Shown: positions 29,901 to 41,406, numbered from the stretch's first letter. The stretch: DNA of 64,000 nt from Candidatus Symbiopectobacterium sp. NZEC151 (GCF_025962655.1 NZ_JAGFPE010000010.1:60708-124707), one strand, 5' to 3'. Notes: a model not told the origin generated them from the sequence alone. Program-made: numbers and translations.

Positions 29901-30347
29901 ATGCCAAACCACGAAACCATCAACCATGAACCTTGTCCCGTTGCCCGCTGTGTCGATGTGGTTGGCGATCGCTGGTCGCTGCTGATTGTGCGTGATGCCT
30001 TCGATGGCGTGCGCCGTTTCGGTGATTTTCAACGCAGCCTGAGCGTGGCGCGCAACATCCTTTCCGATCGTCTGCGCAAGCTGGTTAATGCAGGTATTCT
30101 TGAGATGCAGGACGCCTCGGACGGTACGGCTTATCAGGAGTACGTGCTGACGTCTGAGGGAGAAAAGCTGTTTCCGGTGATAGTGGCGCTACGGCAATGG
30201 GGAGAACAGCACCGGTTCAAACCCGGTGAGCGGCACTCAGACCTGATCGACACGCGCACAGGCAACCCGATTCCCTACATGGCGCCGCATGCCGAGGATG
30301 GTTCTGTGTTAATGCCAGCGACGGCTGTAGTGCGGAAAGTGGTGTAA
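29901..30347 (+). CDS. HxlR-family transcriptional regulator
   Basis: A 148-residue winged-helix protein. The signature CPVARCVDVVGDRWSLLIVRDAFDGVRRFGDFQ near residues 13-45 and the recognition helix SVARNILSDRLRKLVNAGIL are typical of the family; the Cys at the start of the motif is the redox-sensitive residue in several members. It is divergent from the MFS gene, which is its likely target. Confidence 0.88.
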   Translation: MPNHETINHEPCPVARCVDVVGDRWSLLIVRDAFDGVRRFGDFQRSLSVARNILSDRLRKLVNAGILEMQDASDGTAYQEYVLTSEGEKLFPVIVALRQWGEQHRFKPGERHSDLIDTRTGNPIPYMAPHAEDGSVLMPATAVVRKVV

Positions 30348-30443
30348 GGTACGGCCACTGAAATAACGCAAATGACCATACCCGGCGAATGTCATAAACA
30401 CATGGCTCAGGATCGTCACTGAGCACAATGCCTGAACCGTTTA

Positions 30444-30575
30444 CTACTGCGCACTGCGTTGAATGGCTTTCCCACCTGCCTCGACATCCTGACCAATACC
30501 ACGGGTGGTATTGCAAGCGGTCAACGCGGAGAGCATCAGCAATGAGGCAAGAATAAGCACGCTTTTTTTGAACAT
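30444..30575 (-). CDS. Entericidin A/B family lipoprotein
   Basis: A 43-residue lipoprotein beginning MFKKSVLILASLL with lipobox LTAC (Cys20) and the entericidin-like tail CNTTRGIGQDVEAGGKAIQ. The small size and sequence match EcnA/EcnB, whose genes sit near efp and frd in E. coli. The frame continues 48 codons upstream but without a start that makes sense; the ATG at 30575 is used. Only one copy is present, so an antidote/toxin pair is not seen. Confidence 0.85.
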   Translation of the reverse strand: MFKKSVLILASLLMLSALTACNTTRGIGQDVEAGGKAIQRSAQ

Positions 30576-30742
30576 GGTTATTTTCCTTCTCAAGGGAGAG
30601 GTAAAAGGGAAAGTAATACTATCAAGGCGATTTCCATCGCCTTCTGTAAGCGTAGTCAATCCTGACGCGATAAGCGTTTTTTGTTCCGGTGTCACTGAAA
30701 ATAGGCGGCACACTGGCATTCACGCTTATCAGGAGCCACGCT

Positions 30743-31228
30743 ATGACACTGTCAACACCCCATCATGCAGATACCCGCAATCTTGTGATTACCCGAGTGC
30801 TGGACGCCCCGCGACATGCAATATGGCGTGCCTGGTCAGATCCCGAGTGGCTCAAAGTCTGGTGGACCCCCAAACCGGGAACAACCGACGTTATCGCCCT
30901 CGACCTGCAACCCGGAGGCGCATTTCATACCCGGATTCAAGGACCGGGCGACTGTCGCAGTGAACACATCGGATGCTTTTTAGAGGTGATTCCCCACGCC
31001 CGTATTGTGTTCACGTCGATGCTGGCCGCAGGCTGGCGACCGGCCATGCCCGGATTGGCCTTTACCACGCTCATTTCGTTGTCTGACTACGCGCTGGGAA
31101 GCTGCTATACCGTTCAGGTTATCCATCAGGACGAAATTACGCGTGAACAGCATGAAAAATCAGGTTTTTTCGAAGGATGGAACACCGCTATCAGCCAATT
31201 GGAAGAGGTCGCCTGTACGTTACGCTAG
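30743..31228 (+). CDS. SRPBCC (AHSA1-like) domain protein
   Basis: A 161-residue single-domain protein from the ATG at 30743, after CAGGAG. The START-like fold motif ITRVLDAPRHAIWRAWSDPEWLKVWWTP lies at 14-41, and a typical hydrophobic C-terminal helix (GFFEGWNTAISQLEEVA) ends it. These proteins bind small hydrophobic ligands; role unknown. It sits between the entericidin and an EamA transporter and may be transcribed with the latter. Confidence 0.8.
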   Translation: MTLSTPHHADTRNLVITRVLDAPRHAIWRAWSDPEWLKVWWTPKPGTTDVIALDLQPGGAFHTRIQGPGDCRSEHIGCFLEVIPHARIVFTSMLAAGWRPAMPGLAFTTLISLSDYALGSCYTVQVIHQDEITREQHEKSGFFEGWNTAISQLEEVACTLR

Positions 31229-31286
31229 CCGTATGAGGGGATGGCTTATCGACAACATTCCCCCTATGATGGAAAACTGATCTCTT

Positions 31287-32240
31287 TTGTCTGAACCTGC
31301 AATGCAACGTTACTTCTCTGCCATCCCCCACCCCATCTTGGGCATCAAACCCCAGGAGTGGGCGCTAATCCTGATCACTCTGGTGTGGGGAACCACCTTT
31401 TTAGTGGTTCATCTGGCCATGCAGCACAGTGGTCCGCTGTTTTTTGTTGGGCTGCGCTTTACCACGGCCGGTGTCATCAGCCTTCTGGTCTTTCGGCGCG
31501 CATTGGCGGGGCTGACGCTTCAGGAATGCTATGCGGGTTTTGCCATCGGGGCGAGCATCCTACTGGGCTACGGTTTACAAACCTATGGTCTGCAAACCAT
31601 CACCAGCAGCCAATCGGCGTTTATTACCGCACTGTATGTTCCTCTGGTGCCGCTGCTGCAATGGCTGGTGCTGCGGCGACGCCCCGGCGTCATGAGTCTG
31701 GTGGGGATTGTTTTCGCGTTTGTCGGCCTGATGCTGCTAGCCGGACCGGATGCGGGTCATCTCAGCATGAGTCAGGGCGAATGGGCCACGCTGCTCAGTG
31801 CGCTGGCGATTGCGGCCGAGATCATTCTGATTGGTCATTTCGCCGGAAAGGTCGATGTGCGCCGGGTGACTACCGTACAGTTGCTGACGGCGGGGCTGCT
31901 ATCACTGCTGCTGATGCCAGTAACCGGTGAATCGCTGCCCGCCTTCTCCTGGGCCTGGCTGCTGGGCGGCATCGGCCTCGGTGCCGCCAGCATTGTGATT
32001 CAACTGACCATGAACTGGGCACAAAAGGCGGTATCCCCCACGCGCGCCACCGTCATCTACGCCAGCGAACCGGTGTGGGCAGGCATTGTTGGTCGTATGG
32101 CCGGTGATCGTTTGCCCGGCTTGGCGATTGTGGGGGCCGCGCTGATTGTTATCGGGGTGCTGGTCAGCGAGCTGAAACCTGCGCAGTGGCTACGCCGCAA
32201 GAAAGAACCTCCCTGTAGCACAGAGCGCGAAGGGGTTTGA
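31287..32240 (+). CDS. EamA-family (DMT) transporter
   Basis: A carrier of 312-317 residues with ten predicted helices in two EamA halves (first half begins ALILITLVWGTTFLVVHLAM, second half near LLSALAIAAEIILIGHF). The start is a TTG at 31287 or an ATG at 31302; neither has a good ribosome site. These proteins export amino acids and other metabolites, and the substrate cannot be read from the sequence. The next gene is convergent. Confidence 0.85.
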   Translation: MSEPAMQRYFSAIPHPILGIKPQEWALILITLVWGTTFLVVHLAMQHSGPLFFVGLRFTTAGVISLLVFRRALAGLTLQECYAGFAIGASILLGYGLQTYGLQTITSSQSAFITALYVPLVPLLQWLVLRRRPGVMSLVGIVFAFVGLMLLAGPDAGHLSMSQGEWATLLSALAIAAEIILIGHFAGKVDVRRVTTVQLLTAGLLSLLLMPVTGESLPAFSWAWLLGGIGLGAASIVIQLTMNWAQKAVSPTRATVIYASEPVWAGIVGRMAGDRLPGLAIVGAALIVIGVLVSELKPAQWLRRKKEPPCSTEREGV

Positions 32241-32272
32241 CAGTGGCTGAGGGTGCAGGCCTGACTGGCGTG

Positions 32273-33445
32273 TTAACACGGCATCGCGCGGAAACCCTGC
32301 TGCCGGGCAGCCCAAGCCACGATCAGCGTTGCCGTTAGCAGCAGCAAAAGCGTCGGAGAGAATGCCGCAACGCCCAGACTCTCCAGCAACAGCCCACCCA
32401 AAATACCGCCGCCAGCGATCGCCAGGTTCCAGGCCGTCACCAGCATCGATTGCGCCACATCGGCCGCCTCTCCGGCGGTTTTGGCGATGGCGGTTTGAAA
32501 CAGCGTCGCCGCACCGCCGAATGCCAGCCCCCACACTGCCACGGCCGTATACACCACGATAGGCCTATCACCGGCCACGCCAAGCGCCAGCGCAGACAGA
32601 CCAAACAATAGCGTGCTGGTCAGCGTCAATGCACGCAGATGTCGGTCAATCAGCACGCCGACGATCCAGATACCCAGCAACGAAGCCACGCCAAACACCA
32701 GCAGTATCACGTCCGTGCGTTCGGCCATGCCTGCTGCCGCCAAAAACGGGGCGATATAGGTGTAAAGGATGTTGTGCGCCAACACAAAGGCCAATACCAC
32801 AAACAGCACCGGACGCACCCCGGCCATGACAAACACCGCGCCTAACGACAACCGTTTGCCCGCTGGCTGCCCGGCAAAGTCGGGAACCTGAACACGCACC
32901 CACAGCATAAGCAGTAGCGCCAATACGCTCATGAGGCCGAAACACATTCGCCAGCCCACCAGTTGGCCTAAAAACGTTCCTGCCGGCACGCCGAGCGACA
33001 GCGCCAAGGGCGTGCCGACCATGGCAATCGCAATGGCGCGTCCCTTCTGGTGGTCCGGTACCATACGTGCGGCGTAACCGGCCAGCAATGCCCACAAGAG
33101 CCCGGCGGACACGCCCGCCAGAAAGCGTGCCACCATCGTCAGGGGATAGCTGCCGGAAAATGTCGTGACGGTATTGGCAATCGCGAAGCCTGCAAGCGCC
33201 GACAACAGTAATGGACGCCGCCGCATACCTTGCGTGGCCGCCGTCAGAGGGATAGCGGCAACCAGAGAACCGATGGCATAGAAGGTGACGGTCTGGCCCA
33301 CCCAGGCTTCGGACACCGCAAGGCCTTGTGCCATTTGTGGTAATAGCCCCGCAGGCAGGGCTTCGGTCAGAATAGTGATGAACGCTGCCGTGGCCAACGC
33401 CAACAGTGAGGCCAGCGGTAAGCGCTCAGGTTTGCGGGGTGTCAT
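32273..33445 (-). CDS. MFS transporter (DHA1-type)
   Basis: A 390-residue twelve-helix carrier related to AraJ/YdhP-type permeases (motifs TEALPAGLLPQMAQGL at about 27, RPLLLSALAGF near 77, and MVGTPLALSLGVPAGTFLG near 142). Its start overlaps the stop of the serine hydrolase gene upstream by 4 bp, so the two form an operon. The substrate is unknown. Confidence 0.85.
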   Translation of the reverse strand: MTPRKPERLPLASLLALATAAFITILTEALPAGLLPQMAQGLAVSEAWVGQTVTFYAIGSLVAAIPLTAATQGMRRRPLLLSALAGFAIANTVTTFSGSYPLTMVARFLAGVSAGLLWALLAGYAARMVPDHQKGRAIAIAMVGTPLALSLGVPAGTFLGQLVGWRMCFGLMSVLALLLMLWVRVQVPDFAGQPAGKRLSLGAVFVMAGVRPVLFVVLAFVLAHNILYTYIAPFLAAAGMAERTDVILLVFGVASLLGIWIVGVLIDRHLRALTLTSTLLFGLSALALGVAGDRPIVVYTAVAVWGLAFGGAATLFQTAIAKTAGEAADVAQSMLVTAWNLAIAGGGILGGLLLESLGVAAFSPTLLLLLTATLIVAWAARQQGFRAMPC

Positions 33446-34674
33446 TGTGCTTCCCCCAGCGCCCCGTACACCGCATCACGCAGATCGGCCACGAAACGGC
33501 CCGACATGCCTTCGTACAGCGTATTGGTAAATGCCACAACGCTCAGACCCCGCGCACGATCGACAAACCAGGCATGGCCGTAAGCGCCCCCCCAACGCCA
33601 GGTTCCCGGTGATTCTGGCGAATCCGCCAACCGGGGATCGCGTAACACCGAAAACCCCAGGCCAAAGCCGAACCCCGGCGCATTGGGCAGCTCCAGTCCG
33701 TGGGTTTGGTCGCGCCCCATCTCCTCAATCAGGGCATCGGGCAATAGCGCACCGCCGCCCTGACGCAGGGCTTCGAGCAGGTAAAGGAGATCTCTGGCGG
33801 TGCCGGCCATGCCTGCGCCGCCTGAAGGGAAGGCTTCAACATCGAAGATGCGCGCCGGGCTATAGGTAATACCGACAGCGCCCTCAAAGGAAGAAACGGT
33901 TTCGCCTTCAGCCAACCGATGGGGCTGTGTGGTATCACTCACATAGGCCGTCGCCACGCGTTGCGCATTGTCCACGACGAAGCCGGTATCCACCATGCCC
34001 AGCGGGCCGGTCACGAGTTCACATACCGCCTTGTCCAGTGACGTGCCGTGGACACGCGCAATCAAGGCGCCCAGCACATCCGTCGCCAGCGAGTACCCCC
34101 AGGCGCTGCCCGGCGCATACAGCAGCGGCACGCTGGCGAGGCGACGCAAATTCTCATCCAGCGTGATGCCGGAATCATCCATACCATCCGATACTCCAGC
34201 CTGCGCATAGGGACCATAGGCATCCGCCTCGAAGAAGCGGTAGCTCAGTCCTGCGGTATGGCTGAGCAACTGCCGCACCGCGATCGCCACGGCTGATCCA
34301 TCGGCCAACCGAGGCTGAAACTCGGGCAGCCAGCGAGAGATATCGTCATCCAGACCGAGTTTTCCCTGAGCCACCAGCACCAGCGCCGCCGTCGATACTA
34401 TGGGTTTACTCACTGACGCCAGCCGAAAGATCGTGTCCAACGTCATCGGCTGTGCGTGTTCACGATCGGCCCATCCGGCCGCCTGCTGGTAAATCAACGC
34501 GCCGTAGTGCGCCACCAAGACAACGCTACCCACCAGACGATGGCTATCCAGCGCCTGCTGGATAACATCCTGAATGCGGGTGAAGCGATGCGCAGAGGGA
34601 ACGCCTGAGCGCAAGGGAGAGAGAGGAGTCGTCACGGTAAAGTCCTTGATGTCATCGGTTGTTAAATCAGGCAT
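33442..34674 (-). CDS. Beta-lactamase/penicillin-binding-protein-type serine hydrolase
   Basis: A 410-residue enzyme of the class C beta-lactamase fold. The catalytic SxxK motif is in RLASVSK (S87, K90); YSLATD in the middle stands in for the YxN motif, and HAW near the C-terminus (about 389) replaces KTG. No signal peptide is visible, so it is more like cytoplasmic esterases or D-aminopeptidase-type hydrolases than a periplasmic beta-lactamase. It is co-transcribed with an MFS carrier and divergent from a LysR regulator. Confidence 0.8.
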   Translation of the reverse strand: MPDLTTDDIKDFTVTTPLSPLRSGVPSAHRFTRIQDVIQQALDSHRLVGSVVLVAHYGALIYQQAAGWADREHAQPMTLDTIFRLASVSKPIVSTAALVLVAQGKLGLDDDISRWLPEFQPRLADGSAVAIAVRQLLSHTAGLSYRFFEADAYGPYAQAGVSDGMDDSGITLDENLRRLASVPLLYAPGSAWGYSLATDVLGALIARVHGTSLDKAVCELVTGPLGMVDTGFVVDNAQRVATAYVSDTTQPHRLAEGETVSSFEGAVGITYSPARIFDVEAFPSGGAGMAGTARDLLYLLEALRQGGGALLPDALIEEMGRDQTHGLELPNAPGFGFGLGFSVLRDPRLADSPESPGTWRWGGAYGHAWFVDRARGLSVVAFTNTLYEGMSGRFVADLRDAVYGALGEAQ

Positions 34675-34763
34675 GCCTTGACGATAGAGAACTTGTGACT
34701 CAAGAAAAAGGTGGATACAGTTCCTTGCTATGCGGAATAAACTGTCCGCAATTGGAGAGCGAT

Positions 34764-35651
34764 ATGGACAGCCTTAACGGCTTTGTGGTGTTCGTACAGG
34801 TGGCGGAAACGCGCAGCTTTGTGGCAGCAGGACGACTGCTGGGGGTGTCAGCCTCGGCCATCGGCAAGAGCGTGGCACGTCTGGAAGAAAAACTGGGCGT
34901 GCGCCTGTTCCATCGCAGCACGCGTAACATCACCCTGACGGCTGAGGGTACCCTGTTTCTGGAACGCTGTCGGCGCATTCTGGCCGAGATCGAAGCCGCA
35001 GAGTTGGATCTACAGGCCAGCAGCACACCGCGTGGGCGCTTGCGAGTGAGCCTGCCGCTGGTCAGCTCGCTGGTACTGCCAGTGCTCAGTGAATTTATGC
35101 ATACTTATCCTGAGATCGTGTTAGATCTCGATTTCACCGATCAGATCGTCAACGTGATCGAAGAAGGCTTTGATGCGGTGGTACGCACCGGTGAGCCACA
35201 TGACTCGCGTCTCACCGCTCGTCGGCTTGGTGCCTTCCGCTCGTTGCTGGTCGCCTCTCCAGACTATCTGGCGCAGCATGGCACACCGCAGGTGCCTGCC
35301 GACCTGCTGCGACACCGCTGCCTGCACTATCGCTTTCCCCACAGTGGCAAGCTGGAACCGTGGGCGCTACGGCTTGCCCCCGGAGAACCGCCGTTGCAAC
35401 TGCCTACAGCGATGATCTGCAACAACATAGAGACACGCGTGTGCTTTGCGCTGCAAGGGCTGGGCATCGCCTATTTGCCGGACTTCTCTATCCGCGACCT
35501 GCTGGCCAGTGGCCGATTACAGCCCATCCTGGTCGATTATGTGGAGCGCACAGGCGTTTTTCACGTGCTGTGGCCCGCGAGCAAGCATCCATCGCCCAAG
35601 GTGCGCGTACTGGTAGACTTTCTGAGCGAGCGGGTGTTTCCCGGTTCGTAA
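34764..35651 (+). CDS. LysR-family transcriptional regulator
   Basis: A 295-residue regulator from the ATG at 34764, preceded by GGAGAG. The N-terminal winged helix (NGFVVFVQVAETRSFVAAGRLLGVSASAIGKSVARLEEKLGVRLFHR, residues 5-50) and the substrate-binding domain after residue 90 are typical of the CrgA/DmlR group. It is divergent from the hydrolase-MFS pair, 89 bp away, and is their likely regulator. Confidence 0.9.
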   Translation: MDSLNGFVVFVQVAETRSFVAAGRLLGVSASAIGKSVARLEEKLGVRLFHRSTRNITLTAEGTLFLERCRRILAEIEAAELDLQASSTPRGRLRVSLPLVSSLVLPVLSEFMHTYPEIVLDLDFTDQIVNVIEEGFDAVVRTGEPHDSRLTARRLGAFRSLLVASPDYLAQHGTPQVPADLLRHRCLHYRFPHSGKLEPWALRLAPGEPPLQLPTAMICNNIETRVCFALQGLGIAYLPDFSIRDLLASGRLQPILVDYVERTGVFHVLWPASKHPSPKVRVLVDFLSERVFPGS

Positions 35652-35683
35652 GCCCAGACATTAGCGTTGGCCGGATGCGGGAC

Positions 35684-35718
35684 AAAAAAAACCGCCAGCA
35701 AAAGCCGACGGTGTTTTT
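35684..35718. terminator. Bidirectional terminator between LysR gene and efp
   Basis: An A-run, ACCGCC, a 10-nt loop, GACGGT and a T-run form a stem of five or six pairs flanked by A and T tracts on both sides, which fits a shared terminator for the two convergent genes. Confidence 0.6.
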
Positions 35719-35732
35719 TGGCAGGGAAGTGC

Positions 35733-36299
35733 TTATTTCACGCGGGAGACGTATTCGCCAGAACGCGTATCCACTTTAATCACTTCGCCAATCTGAACAA
35801 ACAACGGCACTTTTACCACGGCACCGGTGGTCAAGGTTGCCGGCTTACCGCCAGTCCCTGCTGTATCGCCCTTCAGACCTGGATCGGTTTCCACGATCTC
35901 CAGTTCCACGAAGTTTGGCGGCGTTACCGTGATCGGTTGGCCGTTCCACAACGTAACGATACATTCAGCCTGATCCAGCAGCCATTTGGCGTTATCGCCA
36001 ACAGCTTTGGAATCAGCGGCCAGTTGTTCAAACGTTTCATTGTTCATGAAATGCCAGAACTCACCGTCGTTATACAGGTAGGTCAGGTTCATATCGACCA
36101 CATCAGCACCTTCGGCGCTGTCGGTGGATTTGAAGGTTTTTTCAATCAGTTTGCCGGTCAGCAAACGGCGCATTTTCACGCGCGCGAAAGCCTGCCCTTT
36201 ACCTGGCTTAACGAATTCACTGGATTCGACAGCGTAAGGCTCACCTTCAAACATGATTTTAAGACCGGAACGAAAATCGTTGCTAAAATAAGTCGCCAT
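35733..36299 (-). CDS. efp: Translation elongation factor P
   Basis: A 188-residue, three-domain protein that relieves ribosome stalling on polyproline. The modification site is K34 in FVKPGKGQA, the substrate of EpmA and EpmB, and all three genes occur in this window. Starts [16 protein letters not shown]. It is divergent from epmB, with 40 bp between the start codons, as in E. coli. Confidence 0.98.
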   Translation of the reverse strand: MATYFSNDFRSGLKIMFEGEPYAVESSEFVKPGKGQAFARVKMRRLLTGKLIEKTFKSTDSAEGADVVDMNLTYLYNDGEFWHFMNNETFEQLAADSKAVGDNAKWLLDQAECIVTLWNGQPITVTPPNFVELEIVETDPGLKGDTAGTGGKPATLTTGAVVKVPLFVQIGEVIKVDTRSGEYVSRVK

Positions 36300-36339
36300 A
36301 AAGGCCCTCTATTATTTGATACTGGTACTCAGCCAAAAA

Positions 36340-37371
36340 ATGGCACACATTGTAACCCTAAAACCCCATCCCAGAGAAGATTGGTTGCATCAACTTGCGG
36401 ATGTCATTACCGATCCTCTCCAACTTTTGCACTTTTTGGCGCTGGATGAGCACCCTCTGCTATGCAAAGGGGCAGAAGCGCGCACGCTGTTTCCGCTGCG
36501 CGTACCCTGGTCCTTTGCCGCGCGGATGCGCAAAGGAGACCCTCTCGATCCGCTATTGCTGCAAGTGCTGACCGCGCAGGACGAATTCGTGGTGACCCCC
36601 GGGTTCAGCGTCGATCCGCTCGATGAACAGCACAGCGTGGTGCCGGGATTACTGCATAAATACCACAACCGCGCCTTGTTGCTGGTCAAAGGCGGCTGTG
36701 CGGTCAACTGCCGCTATTGCTTCCGTCGCCACTTTCCCTATCAGGACAATCAGGGCAACAAGGGCAACTGGCGTCAGGCGCTGGACTATATTCGCCAGCA
36801 TCCTGAACTGGATGAAATTATCTTCTCCGGTGGCGATCCGCTGATGGCAAAAGACCATGAGCTGGACTGGCTTATCAGCGAACTGGAGACCATTCCCCAC
36901 GTGCAGCGCCTGCGCATTCACAGCCGGTTGCCAGTGGTGATCCCGGCGCGTATTACCGAGACGCTGTGCCAGCGCTTATCGCAAACGCGCCTGCGCGTGC
37001 TGCTGGTGACACACATCAACCATGCCAACGAGATAGACAGCGAACTGAGTGAAAGTATGGCACGTTTGCGTCAGGCTGGCGTTACGCTGCTGAACCAAAG
37101 CGTACTGCTGCGCGGCGTGAATGATAACGCCGCGACGCTTGCTGCGCTAAGCAACGCGCTGTTTAACGCGGGCGTGTTGCCCTACTACCTGCACGTGCTG
37201 GATAAAGTGCAAGGCGCAGCGCATTTTCTGGTTAGCGATGAAGAAGCGCGAGATATCATGAAAACGCTGCTGTCGCAGGTATCCGGCTATCTGGTGCCGC
37301 GTTTGACGCGCGAGATTGGCGGGGAAGCCAGCAAAACGCTGCTGGATTTACAGCTACTAAAGCACAGCTAG
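36340..37371 (+). CDS. epmB: EF-P beta-lysylation protein, lysine 2,3-aminomutase EpmB
   Basis: A 343-residue radical SAM enzyme that converts (S)-lysine to (R)-beta-lysine for EF-P. The cluster motif CAVNCRYC gives C120, C124 and C127. SGGDPLMAKDHELDWL and the PLP-binding region near the C-terminus (LPYYLHVLDKVQGAAHF) are characteristic. It starts at ATG 36340 (MAHIVTLKPH), in agreement with E. coli YjeK; a TTG eight codons earlier is less likely. Confidence 0.96.
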   Translation: MAHIVTLKPHPREDWLHQLADVITDPLQLLHFLALDEHPLLCKGAEARTLFPLRVPWSFAARMRKGDPLDPLLLQVLTAQDEFVVTPGFSVDPLDEQHSVVPGLLHKYHNRALLLVKGGCAVNCRYCFRRHFPYQDNQGNKGNWRQALDYIRQHPELDEIIFSGGDPLMAKDHELDWLISELETIPHVQRLRIHSRLPVVIPARITETLCQRLSQTRLRVLLVTHINHANEIDSELSESMARLRQAGVTLLNQSVLLRGVNDNAATLAALSNALFNAGVLPYYLHVLDKVQGAAHFLVSDEEARDIMKTLLSQVSGYLVPRLTREIGGEASKTLLDLQLLKHS

Positions 37372-37382
37372 CAGAAAGCATT

Positions 37383-37412
37383 CACAGGCGGCTCGGTTAT
37401 CATCCGCCTGTG
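37383..37412. terminator. Hairpin between epmB and yjeI
   Basis: CACAGGCGG (37383-37391) and CCGCCTGTG (37404-37412) form a perfect 9-bp stem with a 12-nt loop between two convergent genes. There is no T-run, so the terminator call is moderate. Confidence 0.5.
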
Positions 37413-37424
37413 GATGCCTGTCGC

Positions 37425-37766
37425 TTAGGGACAGTGGTAAACCTGCCCGACCAGCTTGCTATCCAGCGGCGCGAAGCTCGACCAGAAGCTTTCGCTGGAG
37501 CTGGTGGCCCCATAGATAACGTTGCCGCCGAGCGCCGCTGCCTTGTTACGCAGATCGTTGGCCGCGCCGCGCTGCGCGTTGCCTTCATCGTGACCCGTTA
37601 ACCAGGTGGATTGCGCGCCTGTCACCTGACCCACCAGACGACATTCGCTGCCGGGTTGCTTATCGGTAAACTTGACCGACTGCCCGGCGGAGCTCAATTC
37701 TGTGCTGGTGCTGCATCCTGCCAGTAAAACCGCCACGGCGATGCCCAGTAAAACACGTTTCTGCAT
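37425..37766 (-). CDS. yjeI: DUF4156 lipoprotein YjeI
   Basis: A 113-residue lipoprotein beginning MQKRVLLGIAVAVLLAGC, the lipobox being LAGC with Cys18. The domain (ECRLVGQVTG...NDLRNKAAALGGNVIYG) is the DUF4156 type, and E. coli yjeI also neighbours epmB. Function unknown. The frame starts four codons earlier; the ATG at 37766 is used because it sits directly before the signal sequence. Confidence 0.88.
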   Translation of the reverse strand: MQKRVLLGIAVAVLLAGCSTSTELSSAGQSVKFTDKQPGSECRLVGQVTGAQSTWLTGHDEGNAQRGAANDLRNKAAALGGNVIYGATSSSESFWSSFAPLDSKLVGQVYHCP

Positions 37767-37827
37767 ACGTCCCTCCATGTTGGTGACAAAAGGGTGGTCA
37801 CTGCCACCCTCTCTCGGCGTCCACGAC

Positions 37828-39537
<1,710 letters not shown>

Positions 39538-39591
39538 TCACCACTTGCGCTCCCTTTTCTTACAATTACGCGTCAACTGCGAGTTTGCCGG

Positions 39592-39620
39592 TTGACAGCC
39601 GCAAGATAACCCGTTATTTG
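39592..39620 (+). promoter_or_regulatory. Probable lysC promoter
   Basis: TTGACA at 39592-39597 is a perfect -35. After a 17-bp spacer, TATTTG at 39615-39620 is a weak -10. A start near 39627 would fall exactly at the beginning of the riboswitch. Confidence 0.45.
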
Positions 39621-39625
39621 TAGGC

Positions 39626-39815
39626 GTGAACTTATGCAGCCACGCCGAAGGCGGTTGCATAAGCCAGAAGAGGAGCGCCGCCCAGGTAATTTATCCGAGG
39701 ATCCGTAAATCCAGTGACGATAAACCAGGGGGAGCGGCGCCGAGATGATAGGCAATACGGGAATGCCATCATCGACTACAGGGGCTGAATCCTCTGGGTT
39801 GTCACCAGCAACGTG
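39626..39815 (+). ncRNA. Lysine riboswitch upstream of lysC
   Basis: The leader carries the lysine aptamer elements in order: an initial hairpin with stem CTTATGCA / TGCATAAG, AGAAGAGGAGCGC, GGGGGAGCGGCGCCGAGAT, GGGGCTGAATCCTCTGGGTTG and TCACCAG, all aligning with the E. coli lysC leader. Downstream, the stretch from GCTCTTCCCTTGTGCC to CCCTGACACGAGG is also conserved just before lysC. In E. coli lysine binding blocks ribosome access and exposes RNase E sites. The ends of the aptamer are approximate. Confidence 0.93.
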
Positions 39816-39999
39816 CCGGTTATTAATACAAACTGCACGTTCAGCAAGGTGGAGCGCTTCTGGGTGTACCGTAGTGACGCTTACTTATCTACGCCTGCTC
39901 CCTGCTTACCGCTCTTCCCTTGTGCCAAGGCTGATTTTATGGACGGCTGATGTGCGACAACTATCGCCACAGCGCCCCTGACACGAGGTTTTTTTAGTT

Positions 40000-41358
40000 A
40001 TGTCTACAACCACTTCTCTGAGAATCGCTAAATTTGGCGGCACCAGCGTCGCCGATTTCGACGCCATGAACCGCAGCGCAGATATTGTGCTGGCCGATCC
40101 TGCGGTGCGCATTGTCGTGCTTTCCGCCTCTGCGGGCATCACCAACCTGCTGGTTGCCTTAGCGGAAGGCGTGGCGCAAGAGCAGCGCGATGTCCACCTG
40201 GAAAAAATTCGTCACATCCAATATGCCATTATCGATCGTCTGAGCCATCCGCAAGTGATCCGTGAAGAGATCGATCGCATGCTGGAAAACGTGGCGCGCC
40301 TGTCTGAAGCCGCTGCACTCGCCACCTCTAACGCCTTGACCGATGAGCTGGTCAGCCACGGCGAATTGATGTCAACGCTGCTGTTCGTTGAGATCCTGCG
40401 TCAACGTCAGGTCAGCGCCGAGTGGTTCGATGTGCGTAAAATCATGCGTACCAACGATCGCTTTGGCCGCGCAGAGCCGGATTGCGACACGCTGAGCGCA
40501 TTGACGCGCAGCCAGTTGCAGCCGCGTCTGGCAGAAAGTCTGATCATTACTCAAGGGTTTATCGGCAGCGAGGCCAAAGGCCGCACCACCACGTTGGGCC
40601 GCGGCGGCAGCGATTACACCGCCGCGCTGCTGGGCGAGGCGTTGAACGTTGATCGCATCGATATCTGGACCGATGTCCCCGGTATCTACACCACCGATCC
40701 TCGCGTGGTGCCCACGGCACACCGTATCGACCAGATAACCTTTGAAGAAGCGGCGGAAATGGCCACCTTTGGTGCCAAGGTGCTGCACCCGGCGACGCTG
40801 TTGCCCGCCGTGCGCAGCGATATTCCTGTATTCGTTGGCTCCAGCAAGGATCCTTCTGCCGGTGGCACCTTGGTGTGCAATAAAACAGAAAACCCGCCGC
40901 TGTTCCGCGCGCTGGCGTTGCGTCGTAAACAAACGCTGATCACGCTGCATAGCCTGAATATGCTGCACGCACGCGGCTTCCTGGCGGAAGTGTTTAGCAT
41001 TCTGGCGCGCCACAATATTTCGGTGGATCTGATAACGACCTCTGAAGTGAACGTGGCTCTGACGCTGGACACCACCGGCTCCACCTCTGCGGGTGACGGC
41101 CTGCTCTCCAGCGCCATGCTGACCGAGCTCTCTTCCCTGTGCCGCGTCGAGGTGGAAGAGAACCTGTCGCTGGTCGCACTGATCGGTAATCAGCTTTCTC
41201 AAGCATGCGGCGTCGGCAAAGAGGTGTTTGGCGTGCTGGAGCCGTTTAACATTCGCTTAATTTGCTACGGTGCCAGCAGCCATAACCTGTGTTTCCTGGT
41301 GCCTGGCAATGACGCGGAGCGCGTGGTGCAGACGCTACACCACAGCCTGTTTGAATAG
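40000..41358 (+). CDS. lysC: Lysine-sensitive aspartokinase III
   Basis: A 452-residue enzyme, the first step of aspartate-family synthesis (aspartate to aspartyl phosphate). The kinase motif KFGGTSVAD is at 10-18, [17 protein letters not shown] near 199-214, and two ACT domains fill the C-terminus (after about 315) and bind lysine. Expression is controlled by the riboswitch in its leader. The single-function enzyme fits the lysC rather than thrA or metL type. Confidence 0.97.
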   Translation: MSTTTSLRIAKFGGTSVADFDAMNRSADIVLADPAVRIVVLSASAGITNLLVALAEGVAQEQRDVHLEKIRHIQYAIIDRLSHPQVIREEIDRMLENVARLSEAAALATSNALTDELVSHGELMSTLLFVEILRQRQVSAEWFDVRKIMRTNDRFGRAEPDCDTLSALTRSQLQPRLAESLIITQGFIGSEAKGRTTTLGRGGSDYTAALLGEALNVDRIDIWTDVPGIYTTDPRVVPTAHRIDQITFEEAAEMATFGAKVLHPATLLPAVRSDIPVFVGSSKDPSAGGTLVCNKTENPPLFRALALRRKQTLITLHSLNMLHARGFLAEVFSILARHNISVDLITTSEVNVALTLDTTGSTSAGDGLLSSAMLTELSSLCRVEVEENLSLVALIGNQLSQACGVGKEVFGVLEPFNIRLICYGASSHNLCFLVPGNDAERVVQTLHHSLFE

Positions 41359-41376
41359 CGCCCAGCCACGGCACCC

Positions 41377-41406
41377 AAAAAACCGGCTCTTTAGCCGGTT
41401 TTTTTA
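41377..41406 (+). terminator. Rho-independent terminator of lysC
   Basis: AACCGGCT (41381-41388), loop CTTT, AGCCGGTT (41393-41400) followed by T-run, with an A-run before the stem. Confidence 0.92.

Noticed and set aside
33442..34674. Serine hydrolase as an AmpC beta-lactamase
   Set aside because: No signal peptide and divergent second and third motifs; ampC neighbours frd in E. coli, but this gene does not resemble it closely.
40372..41202. 276-codon frame on the minus strand
   Set aside because: Antisense to lysC, Gln/Arg-rich shadow.
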